Shown: positions 33,399-40,449 of the stretch, piece by piece | Layout: each line of letters starts with the position of its first letter | Numbering within the stretch: the first letter of the stretch is position 1 | From: Sphingomonas sp. | Lineage (GTDB): Bacteria; Pseudomonadota; Alphaproteobacteria; Sphingomonadales; Sphingomonadaceae | Assembly (NCBI GenBank): GCA_003248865.1 | Contig: QFPK01000002.1 | Location: 186,001 to 250,000 of the forward strand | Reading direction: 5' to 3' | DNA: 64,000 bases | Made by a program: the position numbers and the translations under genes | The notes under the pieces: generated by a model | The model's input: only the letters and a program-made list of their open reading frames with translations | Databases searched by the model: none | What the model was told of the DNA's origin: nothing

Positions 33399-34361
33399 AT
33401 GAACCAGACCAAGACTTTCATGCTGATGGCCGCCATGGTTGCCCTGTTCATGGGGCTGGGCTTCCTGATCGGCGGCCGGCCGGGGATGACCATCGCGCTG
33501 CTGTTCGGGGCGGGGATGAACATCTTCGCCTGGTGGAACAGCGACAAGATGGTGCTGCGCATGCACAATGCGCAGGAAGTGGGGCCCGAGCACCCGCTGC
33601 ACCAGATCGTGGCGCCGCTGGCCGCGCGCGCCGACCTGCCGATGCCGCGTGTCTATATCGTGGAGCAGGCCCAGCCCAACGCGTTCGCCACCGGGCGCAA
33701 CCCGGAGAATGCCGCCGTCGCCGCCACCAGCGGGCTGATGCGCATGCTGGACCGCGACGAGGTGGCGGCCGTGATGGCGCATGAGCTGGCGCATGTGAAG
33801 AACCGCGACACGCTGCTGATGACGATGACGGCGACGCTGGCGGGCGCGATTTCCATGCTGGGCAATTTCGCCTTCTTCTTCGGCGGAAACCGGGGCAACG
33901 GCCAGTCCAACGCGCTGGTGGGGCTGGTGGCGATGATCGTGGCGCCGCTGGCGGCGGCCGTGGTGCAGATGGCGATCAGCCGCACGCGTGAATATGGCGC
34001 GGACGCCGTGGGCGCGGACATTTCCGGCCAGCCGCTGAAGCTCGCCTCTGCGCTGGCGAAGCTGCAGGGCGCGGCGCAGCGCATTCCCAATCCGGTGGCG
34101 GAGGCCAATCCGGCGGCGGCGTCTTTGTATATCGTGAACCCCGGCCTTGGCGGCGTGCGCGACAATCTGTTCAGCACCCACCCGGCGGCGGAAAACCGCA
34201 TCGCCGCGCTGGAAGCGATGGCGGGAAGCGACATGCCGGAGATCGGCGCATCGGCCGGAGAGCCCTGGCCGCAGCGTGCGCCGGTGGCAGCCCGCAAGCC
34301 GAGTGCGCTGGGCCTTTCCAAAACCGGACCGCAGAAGGATCGCCGCAATCCCTGGGCCTGA
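33399..34361 (+). CDS. htpX: M48 family membrane zinc metalloprotease HtpX
   Basis: Quality-control protease of the inner membrane. The 320-residue protein has two N-terminal membrane segments (about 6-20 and 26-42), the zinc motif HELAH at residues 128-132, two further hydrophobic segments and the third ligand in SRTREYGAD. The C-terminal tail (after residue 280) is Ala/Pro-rich and basic, somewhat longer than in E. coli HtpX. ATG at 33399 (MNQTKTFM) follows GGAGAG. The RsmB-type gene follows 28 bases later. Confidence 0.93.
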   Translation: MNQTKTFMLMAAMVALFMGLGFLIGGRPGMTIALLFGAGMNIFAWWNSDKMVLRMHNAQEVGPEHPLHQIVAPLAARADLPMPRVYIVEQAQPNAFATGRNPENAAVAATSGLMRMLDRDEVAAVMAHELAHVKNRDTLLMTMTATLAGAISMLGNFAFFFGGNRGNGQSNALVGLVAMIVAPLAAAVVQMAISRTREYGADAVGADISGQPLKLASALAKLQGAAQRIPNPVAEANPAAASLYIVNPGLGGVRDNLFSTHPAAENRIAALEAMAGSDMPEIGASAGEPWPQRAPVAARKPSALGLSKTGPQKDRRNPWA

Positions 34362-34389
34362 TCGCGCCAGAGGCGGAGCCGATGCGGAG

Positions 34390-35628
34390 GTGCCGGGGCT
34401 GGAAGCCCGGCGCGCCGCCGTGCGGCTGGTGCATGCCGTGACCGTGCTGGGCCGCCCGCTGGACGGCCAGCTGGAATCCGCATTGAAGGGGCTTTCGCCC
34501 AGCGACCGGGGGCTGGCCCGCGCGCTGACCGGCGGCGTGCTGAGGAACCTGCCGGGGCTGGATAGTTTGATCGACGGCACCACCCGGCTGCCGCTGCCTG
34601 CGGATGCGCGGGCGCGGCAGGTGCTGCGAGTGGCGCTGGCGGGCCTGCTGCTGCTGGAGACCCCGGCCCATGCGGCCATCGCGACGGCGCTGCCGCTGCT
34701 GGAAGGCGGGCCGAGGCGGCTGGCGCATGGCGTGCTTTCCACCCTGATCCGCGAGCGGGCGGTGCTGCCGCCGCCGTCGCTGCCGGGCAACTGGGCCCTG
34801 CGCTGGGCGGCAAGCTGGGGCGCGGACGAGGTGCAGGCCGCCGCCGAGCGGCTGGCGGAGATTCCGCCGACGGACCTCTGCCTGCGCGATGCGAGCGAGA
34901 CCGCCGACTGGTGCGAGCGGCTGGGCGGCTTCTCGCTGATGCCGGGGCATGTGCGGCTGGAAGGCTCGCGGCAGGTGGAGCAGCTGGCCGGATTCGACGA
35001 GGGGCGCTGGTGGGTGCAGGACATCGCCGCGAGCCTGCCCGCGCGGCTGCTGGGCGATGTGGCGGGGCTGAACGTGCTGGACCTGTGTGCGGCGCCGGGC
35101 GGCAAGACCATGCAGCTGGCGAGCGCGGGAGCCCATGTGACGGCGCTGGATATCAGCGCGGCGCGGCTGAAGCGGTTGCAGGCCAATCTGGCGCGCACCG
35201 GCCTGACGGCGCAAGTGGTGGAGGCGGATGCGAAGCAGTGGGAGCCTGCGGCGCCCTTCGATGCGATCCTGCTGGATGCGCCCTGTTCGGCGACGGGGAC
35301 GTTCCGGCGCCATCCCGATCTTCTCTATCTGAAGGACGATCTGGATCTAGGTGCGCTGACGGCGTTGCAGACGGCTTTGCTGGATCGCGCCGCCGGATGG
35401 CTGAAGCCGGGCGGGCGGCTGGTCTATGCGGTATGTTCGCTGGAGCCTGCGGAAGGAGAGGGGGCGTCGCCCCCCGCAGGCTTGCTGTCCGACCCTGTCG
35501 AACCCAGCGAACTCCCGGTGGGGCTGTTGCCCGGGGCCGGGGGTGCCATCCGCACCCGCCCGTCAATATGGGGGGGCGAGGGCGGGGCGGACGGCTTCTT
35601 TATCGCCCGCTGGCGGAGGCCAGCTTAG
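34390..35628 (+). CDS. 16S rRNA m5C967 methyltransferase RsmB-type, NusB-domain fusion
   Basis: A 412-residue SAM-dependent RNA methyltransferase. The N-terminal region (ARRAAVRLVHAVTVLGRPLD, then RGLARALTGGVLRNLPGLD) is a NusB-like RNA-binding domain, as in RsmB. The catalytic domain has LDLCAAPGGKTMQLA, LLDAPCSATGTFRRHPDL with the motif IV Cys, and YAVCSLEPAEGEG with the motif VI Cys. I used GTG at 34390 because it is the first start codon after the htpX stop in this frame; an ATG at 34382 is out of frame. A second, more divergent family member lies at 17507-18676. Confidence 0.86.
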   Translation: MPGLEARRAAVRLVHAVTVLGRPLDGQLESALKGLSPSDRGLARALTGGVLRNLPGLDSLIDGTTRLPLPADARARQVLRVALAGLLLLETPAHAAIATALPLLEGGPRRLAHGVLSTLIRERAVLPPPSLPGNWALRWAASWGADEVQAAAERLAEIPPTDLCLRDASETADWCERLGGFSLMPGHVRLEGSRQVEQLAGFDEGRWWVQDIAASLPARLLGDVAGLNVLDLCAAPGGKTMQLASAGAHVTALDISAARLKRLQANLARTGLTAQVVEADAKQWEPAAPFDAILLDAPCSATGTFRRHPDLLYLKDDLDLGALTALQTALLDRAAGWLKPGGRLVYAVCSLEPAEGEGASPPAGLLSDPVEPSELPVGLLPGAGGAIRTRPSIWGGEGGADGFFIARWRRPA

Positions 35629-35643
35629 GCGGAACGCAACTGG

Positions 35644-36174
35644 TTAGCGGCAGCGCGCGTTGCCCTTTGCGATCTCGTTGCCGAGCACGGCGCCCAGGGT
35701 GCCGCCGATCACGCTGCCGAGCGTCTTGTCGCCCTGCTTGGCGATCATGTTGCCCAGCGTTCCGCCCGCGAGCGCGCCGACCAGAAGCCCGGCCGTGCCG
35801 TCCTGACGGCGGCAATAGACCTGGCCGTTCTGGCCCCACCAGTAAGGCTGGGAACCGCGAACCGCAGCACCGCGATAGGTGGGGTAGCTGTTATTGACGT
35901 AGCGGCTGTTGTAGTTCGGCTGCTGCCATCCGTAGCTGTTGCCGCGATACTGCTGGCTTTGCCGAGCCTGAACCTGGCGCCCATCGCGATAGCCTTGATT
36001 ATAGGCGTTGTTGCGGTCGCGGCGATCGTTCGCCCGGTCGTTCCGCTTGTCGTGCCTGTTATCCTGCCATTCGCGGCGATTGTTGTCGCGATCCCAGCGG
36101 CTGTCGGCCAGCGCGGGCGACCCCAAACCCAGGGTCACGAGCGTTGCGGCTGTCACTGCGAGTCCTGTTTTCAT
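35644..36174 (-). CDS. Glycine-zipper outer-membrane-type protein with Asn/Arg/Tyr-rich linker
   Basis: A 176-residue exported protein. Residues 1-23 are a signal peptide (cleavage before DSRWDRD). A strongly polar Arg/Asp/Asn/Gln/Tyr-rich region follows (about 25-125), then a glycine-zipper 2TM domain: GTAGLLVGALAGGTLGNMIA and GSVIGGTLGAVLGNEIAKG. Such domains insert into outer or inner membranes (SlyB/Rickettsia 17-kDa-like). A lone pair of Cys (VYCRRQ and the C-terminal CR) could form a disulfide. Function is unknown. Confidence 0.75.
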   Translation of the reverse strand: MKTGLAVTAATLVTLGLGSPALADSRWDRDNNRREWQDNRHDKRNDRANDRRDRNNAYNQGYRDGRQVQARQSQQYRGNSYGWQQPNYNSRYVNNSYPTYRGAAVRGSQPYWWGQNGQVYCRRQDGTAGLLVGALAGGTLGNMIAKQGDKTLGSVIGGTLGAVLGNEIAKGNARCR

Positions 36175-36301
36175 GGCGGCCTATCCTTCCAGTTTGTAAT
36201 GTGCTTTTCATCCATGACTGCTTGCAAGAAGCTGAAGCCTCCGTTCATCCGGCGGACAGGCCTGTCCGCCGGGGCGGGCGGTGTAACCGGAGGGGCGATG
36301 G

Positions 36302-36862
36302 ATGCGATTTCCAACTCTGGCGAAGTTGTTGGCGCAGGGCCCATTGTTGCGCCCGTTGTTGCAGGGGCTGGTGCTGGCCAGCGCCCTGTCTTTTCCGGCC
36401 CGTGCCGCGGAAGACCCTGCGTTGGCTTTGGGATTCTATGTCGGCAAATGGGTGCAGAGTGGCGTCTCGCGGCCTGATCCCGGCGCTGCATTCACACCGC
36501 TGAATGGCCATGAAAACTGCGATTGGGTGGACGGCAGCAATGCCGTCGTCTGTCATGAATCGATCACCGATTATGCCGGGACCACCGATTCGCTGTACAT
36601 CATGGGCTATGATCATGCGCAGGGCCGCTACTTCGTGAAAGGCACCGATTATGCGGCGGGCGGCATCATATCCGGCACTGGAACGCTGAACGACGGCGTG
36701 TGGACGTGGGATTCGGTGATGCAGGTGGGCGATGCACGGATTCCCATGCGCTTCGTCTTCAAATCCGCCCCGGCAGGCGGGCGAGAGCTTGCCGTGACCC
36801 TGAAGGGCGAGGGTGGGCAGATGTTCGAGGCGCAGCGCGTCAGCTATCGAAAGCGCCCGTGA
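36302..36862 (+). CDS. Unknown exported beta-rich protein, lipocalin/DUF1579-like
   Basis: A 186-residue protein with a signal peptide (LLQGLVLASALSFPARA, cleavage near AEDPALA). The mature part has repeated short beta strands: FYVGKWVQSGV, DWVDGSNAVVCHES, SLYIMGYDHAQGRYF, TWDSVMQVGDARIPMRFVF, and LAVTLKGEGGQMF. This pattern resembles DUF1579 and other lipocalin-like ligand binders. Two cysteines (NCDW and VVCHE) could pair in the periplasm. ATG at 36302 follows GGAGGGGCG. Ligand and role unknown. Confidence 0.6.
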   Translation: MRFPTLAKLLAQGPLLRPLLQGLVLASALSFPARAAEDPALALGFYVGKWVQSGVSRPDPGAAFTPLNGHENCDWVDGSNAVVCHESITDYAGTTDSLYIMGYDHAQGRYFVKGTDYAAGGIISGTGTLNDGVWTWDSVMQVGDARIPMRFVFKSAPAGGRELAVTLKGEGGQMFEAQRVSYRKRP

Positions 36863-36945
36863 AGCGGACTGCAATTCGGCGCAAACAGCCGGCCCCATTG
36901 CCGCAGCGCATGGCCAAATCGGGCGCTGCCGCCTAGGCAGGCTTC

Positions 36946-37983
36946 ATGATCCCGATCTTTCGCACCCTTTCCTCTACGGCGGCGCTCGCGATGGGCGGCG
37001 CACTTGGTATCTACTTCGCGGGCCCCGCGCTGGGGGCAGGGCCGGTTTCGCCGATCGAGGTGCAGGCCAGCCCCATTCCGCTGAACAATGCCGATCCTGC
37101 GCAGGATCGGGTCGGCCGGCTGCGTTATATGGGCGGGCTGGTGCTGAATTCGAAGAATATGCGCTTCGGCGGCCTGTCCGACATGCTGTGGGAGCCTGAG
37201 TGCAACCGGCTGCTGGGTGTTACCGATGCCGGAAGCTGGATGGTGCTGGAGCCGCGCGAGCAGGATGGCCGCCTGATCGGCATTTCCGCCGGCTGGATCG
37301 CGCCCATCAAGGGGCCGGACGGTCAGCCGCCGGTGAACAAGAGCGCCGCGGACGCGGAAGGGGTGACCCGCGCCGCGGATGGCAGCAGCTGGGTCAGCTA
37401 TGAGCAGGAGCACCGGCTGGAACGATTCGCCTCCGTATCGGCCTGCCGCCCCGACTCGCTCGATTCGGTGCCGGACCGGCGCTGGGTGCTGCCTGCGATG
37501 GCGGGCTGGCCGGGCAACGGCGGGGCGGAAGCGATTGCGGCCGATGGTGCACGGATGCTGATTCTGGCGGAAGAGGTGAGCGGGCCGGGTGGTGGCCAGC
37601 TGGCACTTTCAGCCGAGCCGGAGGGGGCGGTGCGCCAGTTCGGCTGGCAGACGCCTCGCGGCTATGTGCCGACGGCGATGGGCCGCCTGGATGACGGCAA
37701 GGACGGCTTCGTGGTGCTGCATCGCCGCTTCACACCGCTGGAAGGCGTGTCAGCCGTGATTTCGGAAGGCCGGATTCCGGCCGAGCCACCGGAGTTGGTC
37801 GCCTCGACCGAGCTGGCGAGGCTGCGGCCGCCGCTGAATGTGGACAATATGGAAGCGCTCGCCATCCGCAAGGAAGGCGAGCGCCGTTATCTCTACATTG
37901 CATCAGACAACAATTTCAACGCCTTGCAGCGAACCTTGTTGCTGAAGTTCGAGCTCCTGCCGGAGCCCGAAGCAAAACCCTGA
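36946..37983 (+). CDS. Esterase-like activity of phytase family protein
   Basis: A 345-residue exported protein. N-terminal hydrophobic segment (residues 8-24) is a signal peptide. The mature part is a beta-propeller-like fold of the phytase-esterase family: YMGGLVLNSKNMRFGGLSDM, NRLLGVTDAGSWMVLEP, AEGVTRAADGSSWVSYEQEHRLERF, and a C-terminal NVDNMEALAIRKEGERRYLYIASDNNFN block. The DNNF ending and SDNN segment are typical. Substrate is not known. It converges with rpmB, whose stop is six bases away. Confidence 0.8.
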   Translation: MIPIFRTLSSTAALAMGGALGIYFAGPALGAGPVSPIEVQASPIPLNNADPAQDRVGRLRYMGGLVLNSKNMRFGGLSDMLWEPECNRLLGVTDAGSWMVLEPREQDGRLIGISAGWIAPIKGPDGQPPVNKSAADAEGVTRAADGSSWVSYEQEHRLERFASVSACRPDSLDSVPDRRWVLPAMAGWPGNGGAEAIAADGARMLILAEEVSGPGGGQLALSAEPEGAVRQFGWQTPRGYVPTAMGRLDDGKDGFVVLHRRFTPLEGVSAVISEGRIPAEPPELVASTELARLRPPLNVDNMEALAIRKEGERRYLYIASDNNFNALQRTLLLKFELLPEPEAKP

Positions 37984-37989
37984 GACGAT

Positions 37990-38280
37990 TCAGGCGGCTT
38001 CGGCCACCTTCTTCGCAACATCGCGCTTCAGCCGGCGGGCGCGCAGGCTGAGGTCTTCGTCGCGGGTCTTCAGCAGCCAGTTGTCGAGGCCGCCGACATG
38101 TTCGACCGAACGCAGGCCGTGCGTGGAGACGCGCAGGCGGAACGAGCGACCCAGCGCTTCGGACAGCAAGGTCACATTCTGCAGGTTGGGCAGATAGGTG
38201 CGCTTGGTCTTGTTGTTGGCGTGGCTGACATTGTGGCCGATCTGCCGACCCTTGCCCGTGATCTCGCAAACGCGCGACAT
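37990..38280 (-). CDS. rpmB: 50S ribosomal protein L28
   Basis: A 96-residue ribosomal protein. It begins MSRVCEITGKGRQIGHNVSH and continues with NKTKRTYLPNLQNVTL and RVSTHGLRSVEHVGGLDNWL, the alphaproteobacterial form of L28. Basic residues throughout fit rRNA binding. The 183 bases to the YciI gene contain its promoter. It ends six bases from the phytase-like gene in a convergent arrangement. Confidence 0.96.
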   Translation of the reverse strand: MSRVCEITGKGRQIGHNVSHANNKTKRTYLPNLQNVTLLSEALGRSFRLRVSTHGLRSVEHVGGLDNWLLKTRDEDLSLRARRLKRDVAKKVAEAA

Positions 38281-38463
38281 ATTAGACGTCCCTTAAAAGA
38301 CTGGAAAGATTCTGAGGGCAGGCAAGCTGGCCCGCCGGAAAAACGAGCGCGCGCCATAGCTGCGGGGCGCCTGCCAGTCAAGCTTTGCGACTGTTTCGGG
38401 CGGCCGGGCGGGCTGCGTCGTGCGAAAGTTAATGGCCGCTGGACCGATGGGATTCAGCATGCC

Positions 38464-38757
38464 ATGAACAGCCACGTGCCAATATTCGCCATCCATTGCA
38501 TCGACAAGCCCATGCAGCAGGAACTGCGGGCGATCACGCGCGCCGAGCATCTGGCGTATCTTGAGTCCGTGATCGAGCAGGTTGTGCTGGCAGGGCCGCT
38601 GCTGAACGATGAGGGCGACCCCATCGGATCCATGCTGCTGATGAAATTCCCTGACCGCAAGGCGGCCGTGGGCTTTGCTGCCGACGACCCCTATGCCCGC
38701 GCCGGGTTGTTCTCCAGCGTGGCGGTGACAGCGTGGCGGCAGGTGTTGCCCAAATAG
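38464..38757 (+). CDS. YciI family protein
   Basis: A 97-residue ferredoxin-like alpha/beta barrel protein of the YciI superfamily. Core features are IFAIHCIDKP at the start, AITRAEHLAYLESVIEQVVLAGPLL (with the His near the proposed active site), DEGDPIGSMLLMKFPDRKAAVGF and ADDPYARAGLFSSV. The Asp-Pro-Tyr after the second helix is conserved. Function is not established for most of this family. ATG at 38464 is in frame; another ATG five bases earlier is not. The last codons take part in a short tandem duplication that continues beyond the stop. Confidence 0.83.
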   Translation: MNSHVPIFAIHCIDKPMQQELRAITRAEHLAYLESVIEQVVLAGPLLNDEGDPIGSMLLMKFPDRKAAVGFAADDPYARAGLFSSVAVTAWRQVLPK

Positions 38758-38787
38758 GACGTTCGGCAGGTGCTGCCTAAATAGGAC
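38736..38787. repeat. Tandem duplication of the end of the YciI gene
   Basis: GGCAGGTGTTGCCCAAATAGGAC, containing the YciI stop codon, is repeated almost exactly as GGCAGGTGCTGCCTAAATAGGAC from 38765 (two substitutions), and the first bases occur a third time at about 38798 as GGCAGGTGCCGC. The second copy reproduces an in-frame-looking QVLPK-stop tail downstream of the real stop. Confidence 0.7.
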
Positions 38788-38847
38788 ACCACCCCGCGGC
38801 AGGTGCCGCGTGGGCCCTGCCGGTGAACCCTCTCTTCGAAGACCGTG

Positions 38848-40041
38848 TCAAATCACGGCAGAGTAGATCAGAGACCGGAGCTGCCGCCTGACGGGCCAGG
38901 TGGACGACGGGATCAGCTGGGTGAGGAACAGCACCGTCATTTCCTCGAGCGGGTCCGTCCAGAAGAAGGTGGAGGCGGCTCCGCCCCAGAAGTAATCGCC
39001 GTTGTTGCCGGCAACCATCGTCTTGTGCACGACCGTGGTGGTGGCAAAGCCCAGCCCGAAGCCGACGCCTTCATAGGCGGCCTCCGAGAAGGCCGAGCGC
39101 GACAGCTGGGGCAGATCCTTGCCGCCGGGCAGGTGATTAGCCGTCATCAGCTCCAGAGTCTTGCGGCCGACGAGGCGCGGGGTGCCGGTGCGCAGCGCCT
39201 CTGTGAAGCGCAGATAATCATCCGCGGTGGAAACCAGGCCGCCGCCGCCGGAAATGAAGCTGGGCGGTTGCAGGAAGGTGGAGGTTTCAGCCTGATCCTG
39301 AACCACGATGCCGCCTTGGGGGCTTGGCTGGTAGCAGGTGGCGAGGCGATGGCCCTGGCCATCCCGGACGTGGAAGCCCGTGTCGACCATGCCCAGCGGG
39401 CGGAAGATGCGCTTCGTCAGGAAGTCCTCGAACGGCATGCCGGAGACGACCTGCACCAGCCATCCGACCACGTCGGTCGCCACGGAATAGTTCCACCAGT
39501 CTCCAGGCGAAAACTCCAGCGGAAGTTCCGCGAGCAGCTCGATCATGCGTTCGAGCGTAATATCGCCTTTGTCGATCTCCCCCACCCCCAGCTGGCGATA
39601 GGCGGCATCGACGTTGGTATTCAGCTGGAAGCCGTAGGTGAGGCCGGCAGTGTGGCGCAGCAGATCGATCACCAGCATCGGGCGCTTGGGTGCAGCCGTT
39701 TTCCAGCCGGTCTTCAGAGTACCGCTTTCGAAGACCTTCAGATCCTTCCAGGCCGGGATGTAGCGGTGCACCGGATCATCGAGCTGGATTCGGCCTTCCT
39801 CCACCAGCATCATCAGCGCGATGGAGGTGATCGGCTTCGTCATGGAATAGATGCGGAACAGCGTGTTGGTCTGAAGCGGCCGGGCGGCTGCCACATCGGC
39901 ATGACCCTGCACGCTCTCATGCACGATCTCGCCCTTGTGTTGAACACGTAGCAGGCAGCCGGGAAGACGGCCTGTATCGAGATAGGCGGACTTCAGAAAA
40001 CCGTCGATCAGCTGTAGGCGGTCTCGGTCGAGCGGCATCAT
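38848..40041 (-). CDS. Serine hydrolase, class C beta-lactamase family
   Basis: A 397-residue member of the beta-lactamase/esterase (COG1680) family. The catalytic SxxK motif is YSMTKPITS near residues 72-80, and the YxN-like position is WNYSVATDVVG. The third motif, usually HxG or KTG, reads FGLGF and WGGAAST near the C terminus, as in EstB-type esterases. No signal peptide is present (MMPLDRDRLQ start), so a cytoplasmic or unconventionally located esterase is more likely than a secreted lactamase. It is divergent from tRNA-Val. The first two residues are both Met, so 40041 or 40038 could be used. Confidence 0.86.
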   Translation of the reverse strand: MMPLDRDRLQLIDGFLKSAYLDTGRLPGCLLRVQHKGEIVHESVQGHADVAAARPLQTNTLFRIYSMTKPITSIALMMLVEEGRIQLDDPVHRYIPAWKDLKVFESGTLKTGWKTAAPKRPMLVIDLLRHTAGLTYGFQLNTNVDAAYRQLGVGEIDKGDITLERMIELLAELPLEFSPGDWWNYSVATDVVGWLVQVVSGMPFEDFLTKRIFRPLGMVDTGFHVRDGQGHRLATCYQPSPQGGIVVQDQAETSTFLQPPSFISGGGGLVSTADDYLRFTEALRTGTPRLVGRKTLELMTANHLPGGKDLPQLSRSAFSEAAYEGVGFGLGFATTTVVHKTMVAGNNGDYFWGGAASTFFWTDPLEEMTVLFLTQLIPSSTWPVRRQLRSLIYSAVI

Positions 40042-40125
40042 ATTCCCTTTACATCACCGGCCCGTTCGCATCCGATTTGCATCCAGGGCCTCGCATCGCG
40101 TAGCAGGGCCTGCGATGTGAGCATA

Positions 40126-40200
40126 GGGTGGTTAGCTCAGCGGTAGAGCATCTCGTTTACACCGAGAGGGCCGGGGGTTCGAAACCCTCACCACCCACCA
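40126..40200 (+). tRNA. tRNA-Val, anticodon TAC
   Basis: The cloverleaf is complete: acceptor GGGTGGT pairs with ACCACCC, the D arm is GCTC-AGCGGTA-GAGC, the anticodon stem TCTCG/CGAGA encloses TTTACAC with anticodon TAC, and the T arm GGGGGTTCGAAACCCTC follows. CCA is encoded at 40198-40200. It reads GTA codons. Confidence 0.96.
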
Positions 40201-40230
40201 TTCCCGGATTCTCCGAATGTGCCGGAGCAC

Positions 40231-40250
40231 CTGTTGCTGCACTGCAACAG
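40231..40250. promoter_or_regulatory. Palindrome between tRNA-Val and the TonB receptor
   Basis: CTGTTGC-TGCACT-GCAACAG has perfect 7-base arms, and inside it TGCACTGCA (40238-40246) is the same core found before pgm and the phasin gene. It lies 200 bases before the receptor start, with a further AACTGCAAC half-site near 40290. The rest of 40201-40449 shows no gene. Confidence 0.45.
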
Positions 40251-40449
40251 CTTTGGGAATCCGGGCAGGCTGGATGCAGGCTTCATGCCACAGCCCCTCA
40301 ACTGCAACAAAAATGTCATATAACATGGCCATTGCGGCGCCACTCGGGGCGTCTGACGTCGCCTTCAACATGATTCGCTTGAACTGATGCTGAACCCGGC
40401 CATCCGGCCGCAAGCTACCGTTTTAACTGCCAAAAGGGGTAAACTTCGC

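Noticed and set aside
38848..40041. Antibiotic-hydrolysing beta-lactamase
   Set aside because: There is an SxxK motif, but no signal peptide and no KTG box typical of class C lactamases; esterase is more likely.
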